Shown: positions 19,714 through 27,963 of the stretch, one piece after another | Position numbering within the stretch: the stretch's first letter is position 1 | How the letters are laid out: the number at the start of each line of letters is the position of its first letter | Assembly (NCBI RefSeq): GCF_009727065.1 | Contig: NZ_WNLP01000005.1 | Coordinates: 1 to 64,000, forward strand | Source of the DNA: Bifidobacterium canis | GTDB lineage: Bacteria; Actinomycetota; Actinomycetes; Actinomycetales; Bifidobacteriaceae | Direction of reading: 5' to 3' | Length of the DNA stretch: 64,000 nucleotides | Notes under the pieces: model-generated | Database searches by the model: none | What the model was told of the DNA's origin: nothing | What the model saw: only the letters and a program-made list of their open reading frames with translations | Made by a program: the position numbers and the translations under genes

Positions 19714-20073
19714 ATGGCAGACGAAAATATCGACATCACCGAAGTTGATGAAACGACGGCAAACACCAACGATGAGAACAACGAGAACGCGCCGCAGGCG
19801 CAGGTTGCGTCAAGCCTGAGCAAAGAGGAGCGCGAGCGCATCGCCAGCCTGCCATATGAGCAGGCGCGCGACGAACTCATCCAAGCGGTGCGCGCATTGG
19901 AGAACGGCGGCTTGAATCTCGAGGATTCGATGAAGCAGTGGGAGCTCGGCGAGGCGTTGGCCCAGCGTGCGCAGTCTCTGCTCGGTGACATTCGTGCGAA
20001 ACTCGACGCCGCGCAGCAGGCGCAAGCGCAGACCGCGAACACTGCGGGTACGCAGTCCAATCTCGAGCAGTGA
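19714..20073 (+). CDS. xseB: Exodeoxyribonuclease VII small subunit
   Basis: Small subunit that coats the XseA coiled coil. The 119-residue protein has the family core LPYEQARDELIQAVRALENG followed by LNLEDSMKQWELGEAL near residues 48-85. An acidic N-terminal tail (about 40 residues) and a Gln/Ala-rich C-terminal tail make it longer than the usual 70-80. It is preceded by AAAGGAAC and follows xseA closely; a hairpin terminator comes 33 nt after the stop. Confidence 0.93.
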   Translation: MADENIDITEVDETTANTNDENNENAPQAQVASSLSKEERERIASLPYEQARDELIQAVRALENGGLNLEDSMKQWELGEALAQRAQSLLGDIRAKLDAAQQAQAQTANTAGTQSNLEQ

Positions 20074-20105
20074 CGTTCACATACAGTCTCAACTGAATCT
20101 ATAGT

Positions 20106-20142
20106 AAGTGGCGAGGTCAGTTTCCTTCTGGCCTCGCCACTT
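20106..20142 (+). terminator. Terminator hairpin of xseA-xseB
   Basis: AAGTGGCGAGG / CCTCGCCACTT, an 11-bp stem with a 15-nt loop. Only a weak T-rich tail follows. Confidence 0.75.
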
Positions 20143-20210
20143 GCGTTGTGCCGACTATATGCCGTATACACGTGACACCAATAATCAGCATTACCCCCAG
20201 TATCCCTTGG

Positions 20211-20396
20211 TACGTTATGTCTAATTGGAAAATACGCGCGCAACTTGGAAAACGGCATTCTAATTGGAAATTACGCGTGATATTTGGAAAATACGTCACT
20301 TTTTCGGCGTAAAACTGGATTTTTCTACAACTAGAGCGCGTATTTTCCAAATACGGCGCGCGTTTTCCAATTAGACATAACGTATTAGACATAACG
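20211..20396. repeat. Inverted-repeat element with phased internal motifs
   Basis: Perfect 18-bp inverted ends TACGTTATGTCTAATTGG (20211-20228) and its complement (20367-20384) enclose repeated TTGGAAAA-type motifs. Forward TTGG cores lie at 20225, 20245, 20264 and 20284; inverted CCAA cores lie at 20347 and 20367, with a weak one near 20325. The spacing of 19-20 bp and the forward-left, reverse-right layout resemble multi-site ends of Tn7/Tn5053/Mu-type elements (TGTC...GACA at 20218-20377). An extra copy of TTAGACATAACG follows at 20385. No transposase is nearby. The rest of the gap 20143-20450 shows no other gene. Confidence 0.75.
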
Positions 20397-20450
20397 AACC
20401 AAAAATTGGAACGGAATGGAGCCGGACGATTACCGGCACAGGAAGGAGGG

Positions 20451-20567
20451 ATGATCACAGTCACACGAAGAGACTATTCCCGCAAGCGTGCCGATGCGCT
20501 AGTGCATGAAAATGCCAGTGCAGAAAGCAACTTCACCGCCAAGCCAGTCTACCGTTCCGTTATTTGA
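20451..20567 (+). CDS. Possible 38-residue small protein
   Basis: ATG at 20451 is preceded by GGAAGGAGGG, one of the strongest ribosome sites in the window. The frame (MITVTRRDYSRKRADALV...) is basic at the N terminus, has no membrane segment and matches no family I know. It lies about 55 bp after the inverted-repeat element, whose motifs would be in its promoter region, and its end overlaps the oppositely oriented EEP gene by 8 nt. The ribosome site may be chance. Confidence 0.35.
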   Translation: MITVTRRDYSRKRADALVHENASAESNFTAKPVYRSVI

Positions 20568-21582
20568 GGGCGGAGACGTCGACGGTGGCGAGGAGCGCTT
20601 TGTGGTCTGAGCCCGGAATCGTCAACGCGTTCACCTGCCCCACCGTCACGCCTTTGCTGGTGACGATGTGGTCGATGCCCGCGAATGCCGGCATGTATTT
20701 GCGGTCGGCGGGCCAGGTGAACACGAGTCCATGCCCGCTTTCTTCAGCCGCGTCTTGGAAGCGTGTGCCAAGCAGGTCACGGAACACCGCGTGATCCCAC
20801 GTCGCGTTGAAGTCTCCCATAAGAATGTAGTTCGTGTCAGGGTGATCGTAGATCTGCTTGATCTCAGCGATCGACTGACTCCACTTGTTGAACCGCCCGT
20901 TCGTGGGCGACTGCGTGTGCACGGAGATGAAACGCACTGGAATCTCGCCGTTATCGAACCCTACCGTGCCGCCGGGCATGAACGAGGCGATCGAATCGAC
21001 ATCTGTTTTCGAAGTGTCTTCCAGCGGCAGCATTGAATACAGCGCGTTGCCGAACGTGCCATCTGCACTAGAAATCTGGGAGTATGGCAAGATCTGCTTG
21101 ATCCCAGCCTCGTCAAGTTTCGTGATGAAATCGTCGGTCGTCTCCTGCAACGCGAGCACTTCGACGTGGTTGGAGCGCACGGCACGCACGATGGCCGTGG
21201 GATCAGCCTGACCTTTATACACATTGCAGGTCATGAGTCGCGCCACCGCATCGTTCGCATCGGTGTCGGGCAACGACTGCGTAGACAGTGCCTCATTGCT
21301 CAGCGCTGGCCCATTGTGGTAGAACGGCAGCTGCCAACACACTTGAATCACCATGCACACGCCTGCCACGATCGCCGTCACCCAGCGCTTGGAAAGCATC
21401 GCCAGCAACAGTGCGATAAGCGACAGGATCGCAAACCATGGCATCGCCGCCAGCACAACAGACACATATGGCAGAGTCTGCAATTCAACTGGAAGCAGGC
21501 GCGCCACGCACGCGAGCAGCGAGGCGAGCGTGAGAATTCCGGCGAACGCTCCTAAGACTCTGTGTTTGCGTACAACTGCCAT
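20560..21582 (-). CDS. Membrane-anchored endonuclease/exonuclease/phosphatase family protein
   Basis: A 340-residue protein with three hydrophobic N-terminal segments (about residues 10-100) followed by an EEP phosphodiesterase domain. Catalytic motifs are visible: MTCNVYKG (metal-binding Asn), EVLALQETT (Glu), ILMGDFNATWDH (Asp/Asn) and the final IPGSDHKALLATV (Asp-His). The domain probably faces outside the membrane, as in YafD-like proteins; the substrate is unknown. Start 21582 has GAGGAGG upstream. It is a single gene facing the tRNA. Confidence 0.85.
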   Translation of the reverse strand: MAVVRKHRVLGAFAGILTLASLLACVARLLPVELQTLPYVSVVLAAMPWFAILSLIALLLAMLSKRWVTAIVAGVCMVIQVCWQLPFYHNGPALSNEALSTQSLPDTDANDAVARLMTCNVYKGQADPTAIVRAVRSNHVEVLALQETTDDFITKLDEAGIKQILPYSQISSADGTFGNALYSMLPLEDTSKTDVDSIASFMPGGTVGFDNGEIPVRFISVHTQSPTNGRFNKWSQSIAEIKQIYDHPDTNYILMGDFNATWDHAVFRDLLGTRFQDAAEESGHGLVFTWPADRKYMPAFAGIDHIVTSKGVTVGQVNALTIPGSDHKALLATVDVSALK

Positions 21583-21724
21583 ATTCCTCCTCTATGCCCC
21601 ACTCGCACAAGTGTAGGCAAAATACTGTGCTCAGCCTAGCGGCAGCATGGCACAGCGCGGTTTCCGCGGGGCGTGCGGCAGCGCAATATTCTGCGCCGCC
21701 GTGTTGCGCCGCCCACATCTGTTG

Positions 21725-21730
21725 TATACT
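21725..21730 (+). promoter_or_regulatory. -10 element of the tRNA-Arg promoter
   Basis: TATACT lies 11 nt before the tRNA, with a poorer TTGCGC 15 bp upstream as a possible -35. Confidence 0.4.
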
Positions 21731-21741
21731 AGCTAATTGTT

Positions 21742-21814
21742 GCCCTGGTAGCTCAGTGGATAGAGCACCGCTCTCCTAAAGCGGGTGTCGCGCGTTCGAA
21801 TCGCGTCTGGGGCA
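21742..21814 (+). tRNA. tRNA-Arg (anticodon CCT)
   Basis: A 73-nt cloverleaf. The acceptor stem GCCCTGG pairs with CTGGGGC; D arm TAGCTCAGTGGATAGAGCA; anticodon stem CCGCT / AGCGG with loop CTCCTAA (anticodon CCT); T loop TTCGAAT between GCGCG/CGCGT-type arms; discriminator A. CCA is not encoded. A T run follows directly. It reads the rare AGG codon and is a common integration site type, but I saw no duplicated 3' end nearby. Confidence 0.96.
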
Positions 21815-21985
21815 CTTTTTAATGCCCGAATACATGCCCGAGCAGTCCACGGAACGAGGATACGAAACAAACTCGCTGCCGCATGCGCTAGAGTCTAAGA
21901 AAACTAGAATCTCAGAAAACACCGGCGTTGAAAATACTTACGAATTATTTACTCACTGCCGGCGAACCGCGTGGAAAGGGCAGAC

Positions 21986-22717
21986 ATGACTGGCGAGGCA
22001 CATTGCGGATCCGTGAGCGCACTGACGTTGGGGCTTCCCCGTTCCTGCGCGATTCCCGAGGCGAAGGGCACACTGCCCAAAGGACTGTTCGCGCGCACGC
22101 CGCTTTCCGCGAAAACTAAGCAGCATTTGGCGCATGCAATCGATTCGATTACGATGCTCGCACTGCTGCGCCCCGCGAACACCGGCGTCACACTTGGCAA
22201 GCGAGTGCCTGAAATATTGGTGATGGGTCTACGGCTTGCCGACGGCACGCATGATGTTCCCGCCGATATCGTCGAACTCATCGACGCGCAACGCAAGTCG
22301 GGCATCGTATTCGTGTGCGTGAGAACCGCGGAATTTGAAGGAACTACGCGTGAAGAATCTTGCTTCGTGATTCGCCGGCCGATGAGTGCGCGAGCCGGTC
22401 ACGCGCCGACGTTCCTCCAATTCTGCAGCGACTGGATTCCCGCAGGCGAGGCGACACTGGAGATTGGCGGCACGACAACCGATGAACTATGGGATTGCCT
22501 GTGCTCGCAAGTTATTTTCGGCACCGCTGATTACATGGATCTCGACGTGCGTATTGTGCGCGCCGGCGAGATCACTGTGTTGCGCGCGCAGATCGCGAAA
22601 CTCGAGGCCGCGCATCAGCGCGCGAAAACACAGGATCAGCGCAACGAGGCGCACGCCAAGCTACGCAAGGCACGCCAGCAGCTTGAATCCCTCGAGCAGA
22701 TGGGCTCGAACGATTAA
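21986..22717 (+). CDS. DUF4391 family protein
   Basis: About 243 residues from MTGEAHC (21986). It shows the DUF4391 layout: N-terminal LGLPRS and LPKGLFARTPLS, a strand RVPEILVMGLRL, a central IVFVCVRT, and a C-terminal coiled coil (about 200-243) rich in Lys, Arg and Gln. DUF4391 genes often stand beside a helicase and a methyltransferase in restriction or phage-defence islands. Here no such partner is present and it follows a tRNA gene, so it may be an island remnant; that is inference. The function is unknown. Confidence 0.65.
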   Translation: MTGEAHCGSVSALTLGLPRSCAIPEAKGTLPKGLFARTPLSAKTKQHLAHAIDSITMLALLRPANTGVTLGKRVPEILVMGLRLADGTHDVPADIVELIDAQRKSGIVFVCVRTAEFEGTTREESCFVIRRPMSARAGHAPTFLQFCSDWIPAGEATLEIGGTTTDELWDCLCSQVIFGTADYMDLDVRIVRAGEITVLRAQIAKLEAAHQRAKTQDQRNEAHAKLRKARQQLESLEQMGSND

Positions 22718-22768
22718 AGGCAACTCCGGAGTGCCAAGAATGGGTACGGGAGATCAACTACGTTTTGA

Positions 22769-22890
22769 GTATCCTGCTTACGAGGAGACATTATCGGGCA
22801 GATTCACGTATAACGATGTTGGTATTTCAACGTTTTCCGGCGATTGTACTTGCCGAATACACCGTTAATGTCTCCTCGTAAGCGGAATAC
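22769..22890. repeat. MITE-like inverted repeat between convergent genes
   Basis: Perfect 18-bp arms GCTTACGAGGAGACATTA (22776-22793) and its complement (22866-22883) flank a 72-bp core. Similarity extends outward to GTAT/ATAC and inward to CGG/CCG with few mismatches. It lies between the ends of two convergent genes and could act as a two-way terminator, but there is no T tract. Confidence 0.65.
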
Positions 22891-22913
22891 CGCCGTACCA
22901 GCATTCGGAGCGG

Positions 22914-24149
22914 TCACGCGCGCAGAGAGCTCATAAAATCACCCAAGCGCGCCAAGCCGACTTCGAGATCAGCCATCGATGCGGCGTAGGAAAGTCGCAC
23001 GTGCGTCGAACCAGTCGCAGGCCCGAAATCACTGCCAGGGGTCAGCGCCACGTGAGCCTCGTGCAGGGCGCGTTCGCAGAACGTCTGCGAATCCAAGCCG
23101 GTGGAGCTGATATTGAAATACGCGTAGAACGCGCCGTTCGGAGCCACTTCCAACGGCAGGCCGATGTTCGCGAGTCCAGACACCACGAACGCGCGGCGTT
23201 CCAATAATTCCTGACGGCGCTCCTCGCAGATGCGCAACGATTCGGGCGTGAAGCATGCCAACGCCGCGTATTGCGACGGCGTGTGCGCACCGAGGAAGAA
23301 GTTCGTCGCCAAATTGTCGACGGCGTTCAACGCGAACTCCGGCACGACCATCCAGCCCAAACGCCAGCCCGTCATGCCGAAGAACTTCGAGAAACTGCCG
23401 CACACGATCGCGTCCGGGTCGACGGCGAGCACCGACTGCACGCGCGAGCCGTCTTCTTCCACGTCTGCCAAATCCAAATATGTTTCGTCCACAATCCGCC
23501 ACGCGCCATGCTGTTTCGCATATGCGCACACGTCCGCGAGAGTGTCGGGCAGAATCGTCGTGCCGGTCGGGTTCGACGGCGAAGTGATCATCACCGCGCG
23601 AGTGCGTTCGCTCCAATATTCTTCCACCAACTGTTTGTTCAAGTGGAAGCGTGTGGCCGCACTCGTCGGCACGTCGACGACCACGCCGCCGAAGGAGCGC
23701 ACAAGTTCGCGATTCGACGGGTATGAGGGGTCGGCGAGAATCACTTCGCTCCCCTCGTCCACGCTGAGTGCGGTGGCCAGTAGCAGCGCCGCCGAGCCGC
23801 CTTCTGTGATCACGATGCGTTCCGGATCCACGTCAAGCCCATGCTCGGTGCGGTAGAACCGGCTGATCGCCTCGCGCAGTTCGCGCAAACCCAGTGACGC
23901 GGAGTATGGCAGCGGCCTGCCGTCATAGAGGTCACGCATCGCCAGGCGCACAGGTTCCGGAGCGCCGAAATCCGGTTGCCCCAGACTCAGTTTGATCACA
24001 TTGACGCCCTGCGCGATCATGCGGCTCGCCTCATTGCTGATGCGCATGCCTTGGAACGGTTTGACCAGCGCCGCACGTTTCGCGAACGCCGGATGCTTGC
24101 TCACCGCTGTGGTATCTGCGCGATTGGTGTTCTGCTTGTTATCCGTCAT
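22914..24149 (-). CDS. Class I/II pyridoxal-phosphate aminotransferase
   Basis: A fold-type I aminotransferase of 411 residues. Visible are GQPDFGAPEPVRLAM, the phosphate-binding GGSAALLLA, SPSNPTGT, the Asp/Tyr pair in IVDETYLDL, the Schiff-base Lys in SFSKFFGMTGWRLGW (about residue 250) and the C-terminal Arg in STHVRLSYA. The family uses aspartate, alanine or aromatic amino acids; the exact substrate cannot be fixed from sequence. Start 24149 (MTDNKQN). It stands alone. Confidence 0.88.
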   Translation of the reverse strand: MTDNKQNTNRADTTAVSKHPAFAKRAALVKPFQGMRISNEASRMIAQGVNVIKLSLGQPDFGAPEPVRLAMRDLYDGRPLPYSASLGLRELREAISRFYRTEHGLDVDPERIVITEGGSAALLLATALSVDEGSEVILADPSYPSNRELVRSFGGVVVDVPTSAATRFHLNKQLVEEYWSERTRAVMITSPSNPTGTTILPDTLADVCAYAKQHGAWRIVDETYLDLADVEEDGSRVQSVLAVDPDAIVCGSFSKFFGMTGWRLGWMVVPEFALNAVDNLATNFFLGAHTPSQYAALACFTPESLRICEERRQELLERRAFVVSGLANIGLPLEVAPNGAFYAYFNISSTGLDSQTFCERALHEAHVALTPGSDFGPATGSTHVRLSYAASMADLEVGLARLGDFMSSLRA

Positions 24150-24264
24150 AATTCACCACTTCCCCTACCTGCCGCTGCCATTGTTCAGCGTTTCCATCGT
24201 ATGCGTTGTGTTCGATTGCTGCGACTCAATATCCAGATTCTCAACGCGCTCCCATCAATGCCAA

Positions 24265-24720
24265 TCAGTCCGCGTGGGTGTCGAGAATCTGCGCGAGCAA
24301 ATGCTCGAGTGTGCTTTCGCGCGTCTTCTTGCCGAGCTCGCACTCCCACACGTCGATCACGTGCCACCCCATGGCGCGCAGCTGCTCGTGCTGCTGGCGG
24401 TCGCGTTCGCGGTTGCGCAGTAATTTGGTTTGCCAAAACTCCACGTTCGACTTCGGCATCGAGTGATGCGAGCAGTTCTCGTGCATGTGCCAGAAGCAGC
24501 CGTTGACGAACACGATCGTGTGGTATTTCGGCAGCACGATATCGGGGTGACCGGGGTAACGCTTGTCGTTTTTGCGAAAACGCAAGCCGTGCGCGAACAA
24601 GTAGCTGCGCACCATCTTCTCAATCGACGTGTCTTTGCCCCGAATGCGCGACATTGTGTAGCTACGCGTGCCACGAGCATATTTCGCTTGCGTTTTCGTC
24701 ACGCCCTCATTATCGCTCAT
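24265..24720 (-). CDS. vsr: Very short patch repair (Vsr) endonuclease
   Basis: A 151-residue endonuclease that nicks 5' of T:G mismatches arising from deamination of 5-methylcytosine. Family motifs are present: MSRIRGKDTSIEKMVRSYL, RFRKNDKRYPGHPDIVLP (catalytic Asp), VFVNGCFWHMHENC (zinc/His region) and SNVEFWQTKLLRNRERD. Start 24720 (MSDNEG) is uncertain; 24654 (MSRIRG) is the usual family start. Vsr normally accompanies a C5 cytosine methyltransferase, and none is in the window. Confidence 0.9.
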   Translation of the reverse strand: MSDNEGVTKTQAKYARGTRSYTMSRIRGKDTSIEKMVRSYLFAHGLRFRKNDKRYPGHPDIVLPKYHTIVFVNGCFWHMHENCSHHSMPKSNVEFWQTKLLRNRERDRQQHEQLRAMGWHVIDVWECELGKKTRESTLEHLLAQILDTHAD

Positions 24721-24863
24721 GCGGATCGCGCGCCAGCGCGTCGCCCGCCTCCTCACATAGTGGGCAGTATTCGCTGCGCGCATACCGTTTCGCGGACGAT
24801 TTCGCACGCGCGACACAATAAGATACAACAATGTGATTCAAGGGCCAGGCATAAGGAGGAAAC

Positions 24864-26411
24864 GTGAGCAAATCCGAACGCCACACCCAACCGGTGTATT
24901 ACAACGAGTTGTATGACATTGAGGATTTCATCGACTCGAGTTGCCTGAACAACGAAGATCTGCAGGCGCCAACGTTTTTATGGGACTCCTCCATCTGCGA
25001 AAGCTCCCGTCAGGATGACGCGCAGCGGTTGAGCACGCCGGTGGCTCCGGCCAATGAAGCGGAAAGCGTGATGACGCTGTCGATGCAATGGTATTTCGAC
25101 TCGCTCGCCGCCGTCGTGCCCGGTGCCACGCGCACGAGCGATGGCATTGAGATGCCGATTCGCGAGATGCCGACGTTCCGCATCGATTCGCAGGCTCTCG
25201 CCGGAGTCAGCAGTGTGGTGGGCAACGCGGTGGCGAGTAATCATTGGCTCGACGCAGTGAATAATCTGGCACGCGCGCTCGAAGTAACCGCTGATTTTCT
25301 CAACAATTGTGCGGATCGCGACAACGAGGGACTCGATTTTCTCAAAGACGTGATCATGCAGGTGCAGGTCTACATGGATTCGGTGGCTCGCAACGCCGAC
25401 CCAGACACCGCTGCGCAAGCATTGCGGCGCATCACCGACGTCGCCTGCAGCAAGTATTTCCATTTGAACGCGACGAAGATGGTCGAATTGCTCGCCTGCG
25501 CGTTGAGTTTCGCATATTACGATGACACGCGCGTGTTCGCATACGAGTCGCTCGACCGTGCCGTGGCATACATGCGCGCGAATATGGATGAGATCGAGCA
25601 TTATGATATGCCCGCTGATCCGGATACCGCGCGGGGGCACGGCAGTGCAGCCGGCATGAGCAACGCGGACAGCGCGAACAATGAGGAACTCGATCGCATC
25701 AACGAACAGTTCGAAGAGATGATGGCTGAGGAGTTCGATTCCGACGACAATCTCGACATGCTGCTCTCCGGCACGCTGCCAGCCGATTCCGCGCTGAACC
25801 TGACACTTGATCCGGTGGAATTCAACCGGCATCTGCACCAGCTCGCCCGCGAACAGTTCGAGCAGGCCGTGCTGTTCTTGCAGCACGATCTGGCGCGCAT
25901 CAGTCACGAAGACGCCGAGGCTGACGAGCTGCTGCGCGCGCATATCGATATGGAGCCGTTCGCAGACATGCTCGCGTTGCGGCTCATTAGCACGCAGCGG
26001 TTCGACGATCTGCTGGAGTTGGCGAACACGATCGAGCATGATCACCCGAACCAGCTGATGATGCTGTTTCCCGAAACGTTGGTGCCCTACCAGTGGGATT
26101 CGATCCGCGAAATCGCGTTGCAGGGACTCGACAGACGCGAGGATCTCAAGCACATGTATCGCGAACGCATAATCGAGGCATATGATCCGTCTGACACTCG
26201 TGCGCTGACCAACTTGCGCGCGTTGTGCGAGGATGATTGGGATGAGCAGGTGCGCGAGATCGTTCGCGAATACGCGGACGGCAACGACCGCTACGCGCGC
26301 AACATGATCTACGAGCAGATGATGATCGCCGAAGACTTGGTGGATGAGGCGCAACGCTACGTTCGGAACTTCCCCGAAGCCAAGGAAGACTTGGCGCTCC
26401 TCCTCTGGTAG
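24864..26411 (+). CDS. Conserved hypothetical protein, acidic, 515 residues
   Basis: I do not recognise a family. The GTG start at 24864 has AAGGAGG at good distance and is divergent from vsr. The protein is acidic and mostly helical, with no signal peptide or membrane segment. Acidic stretches include NEQFEEMMAEEFDSDDNLDM (about residues 285-305); Leu/Ala-rich helices follow to the C terminus (EAQRYVRNFPEAKEDLALLLW). It could be a helical-repeat scaffold, but that is only an impression from composition. A perfect palindrome follows the stop at 26422. Confidence 0.75.
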   Translation: MSKSERHTQPVYYNELYDIEDFIDSSCLNNEDLQAPTFLWDSSICESSRQDDAQRLSTPVAPANEAESVMTLSMQWYFDSLAAVVPGATRTSDGIEMPIREMPTFRIDSQALAGVSSVVGNAVASNHWLDAVNNLARALEVTADFLNNCADRDNEGLDFLKDVIMQVQVYMDSVARNADPDTAAQALRRITDVACSKYFHLNATKMVELLACALSFAYYDDTRVFAYESLDRAVAYMRANMDEIEHYDMPADPDTARGHGSAAGMSNADSANNEELDRINEQFEEMMAEEFDSDDNLDMLLSGTLPADSALNLTLDPVEFNRHLHQLAREQFEQAVLFLQHDLARISHEDAEADELLRAHIDMEPFADMLALRLISTQRFDDLLELANTIEHDHPNQLMMLFPETLVPYQWDSIREIALQGLDRREDLKHMYRERIIEAYDPSDTRALTNLRALCEDDWDEQVREIVREYADGNDRYARNMIYEQMMIAEDLVDEAQRYVRNFPEAKEDLALLLW

Positions 26412-26421
26412 CCCACCACTT

Positions 26422-26447
26422 TTTCGACCAATATATATTGGTCGAAA
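26422..26447. promoter_or_regulatory. Perfect 26-bp palindrome between convergent genes
   Basis: The half-site TTTCGACCAATAT meets its exact complement. A and T runs are on the wrong sides for a standard terminator. It shares the arm CGACCAATA with the palindrome at 38717-38748, so a protein site or a shared repeat family is possible. Confidence 0.6.
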
Positions 26448-26463
26448 GGCTCGTAGAAATCAG

Positions 26464-27843
26464 CTAGAACGTGCGGCGTCCCACATGCTTGCCGCCCACT
26501 CCCGAACGGCCGGCGGCACCCCACGGGCCTTCGTTGTGTTCGCGCAACCAATGCAGATGGTTGCGCATGGCGACGAGCATGATATGCGAATCCTCCAAGC
26601 CGAGATGCCGTTCATGGCTGCTTGGGTTTAACGCACCCTGCCGTTTCGCGTAGGCATCCAACGTGTTGTCGCCGTATGGATGCTGCTCGCTCGCCACCGA
26701 CTCCTCGTCCCAGAACCGGCTCATCGGCAACGTGTCGATTATCGTGATGTTGCCGTCGCGGTAGGCTTCCGCGTACCCAGCGACGTTCGCCATGAAATAC
26801 TTGTGCTCGAATGTGGCGTTGTGGGCGACGTATGGTTGCTTGACGAGTCTCGCCAGCAATGCGCTTTGCATCACGCCCCACTCATCGAACAGCGGCTCGT
26901 TCGCGCGCTTCGATACGTCGATTCCTGTCAGTTGCAGAATAAAGGGATTGCCCAGCACAGCTGCGCGCGCAGGCACGCCGAACGAGAGGCGCGACTGGTC
27001 ATAGGCTCCGTCTGCGGCATAGTCGGCTTCCGCGTAGATGTTGTTGACCTGCGCATCCTGCGGCTGCGGGGAACTCATGTTCATACGTTCGAATCCGACG
27101 TCGAGAATATAGTCTCGCCAAGCGTTCGTGCCGGTGGTCTCGATGTCGATGCCGAGCACTTCGTCCACGTCGCGCCCCGGCAAGTATGCCTCACGCCAAT
27201 CATGCGAGGACTTCGAACGCGCAGGTTTCACAACTTGTTTCACATCGGGTTTCTCAGCCAGCACGGAGTCGTCGCTGAACGCCGACAAACTCGCCTGCTG
27301 CATCATCTGTGAGCCGCTCGAACGCTGGCGCATCAACTGTTTGCGCCGTTGCGAACGCTCCTGTGAGAGCTGCGCGCTGCGATCTTCAATGTCGCGCGCA
27401 TGCTCGTCTTCGATGCCGTGCAGCACAACGACGGCAGTTCCGTGATCGAATCGTCGTTCCACCGTCCACAAGTGGTCTCGCACGCCGCGCTCGATCAGCA
27501 GCGCGATCTCGTCGTTCAATCTGCGATTCGCATAGGCGAGCGCGCGTGCCAAACGAAATGAGCTGATGTTCCTGTCGAAGTCGCCCATGAACACGCTTGT
27601 CATATCGGCGAGCATCGCTTCGATGCGGTCGCGTATTGCGTAGTCGCGCGCCAGCAGTTCGTGCACGTCCACGTTGTCGTGCAGCAGGTCGAGCCCCGCG
27701 CCTGCACCCACTCCCCCGGCGAGGTTCAGCGCACGCACCCAATCCCAGTCGATGGGCTTGCCATCGGCGTCATGCGCCATCACCGCAGCCCATTGCCCGG
27801 TGTCTTGCAGGCTGTCTGCCAGCCAAGTCAGCTCCGTAGTCAT
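26464..27843 (-). CDS. DnaQ-like 3'-5' exonuclease domain protein
   Basis: A 459-residue protein whose C-terminal half (about 225-450) is a DEDD exonuclease: Exo I LGIDIETTGTNAW, Exo II YVAHNATFEHKYF and Exo III RHLGLEDSHIMLVA (DEDDh-like). The N-terminal half, largely helical, is not recognised. It is likely cytosolic and acts on single-stranded DNA or RNA ends; the substrate is not known. It is the last gene of a minus-strand run glmM-def-this, with 120 nt before it. Confidence 0.75.
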   Translation of the reverse strand: MTTELTWLADSLQDTGQWAAVMAHDADGKPIDWDWVRALNLAGGVGAGAGLDLLHDNVDVHELLARDYAIRDRIEAMLADMTSVFMGDFDRNISSFRLARALAYANRRLNDEIALLIERGVRDHLWTVERRFDHGTAVVVLHGIEDEHARDIEDRSAQLSQERSQRRKQLMRQRSSGSQMMQQASLSAFSDDSVLAEKPDVKQVVKPARSKSSHDWREAYLPGRDVDEVLGIDIETTGTNAWRDYILDVGFERMNMSSPQPQDAQVNNIYAEADYAADGAYDQSRLSFGVPARAAVLGNPFILQLTGIDVSKRANEPLFDEWGVMQSALLARLVKQPYVAHNATFEHKYFMANVAGYAEAYRDGNITIIDTLPMSRFWDEESVASEQHPYGDNTLDAYAKRQGALNPSSHERHLGLEDSHIMLVAMRNHLHWLREHNEGPWGAAGRSGVGGKHVGRRTF

Positions 27844-27963
27844 TCCTCCATCGTAGGTCAGCGTCTACGCAAACAGCAACGGTGCACATACTGCTGTGGA
27901 TAACTTCGCGAGTATATGCACCGTTGTGGATGACTTGTGTAAATTATTGAAATCCGCGAATTA

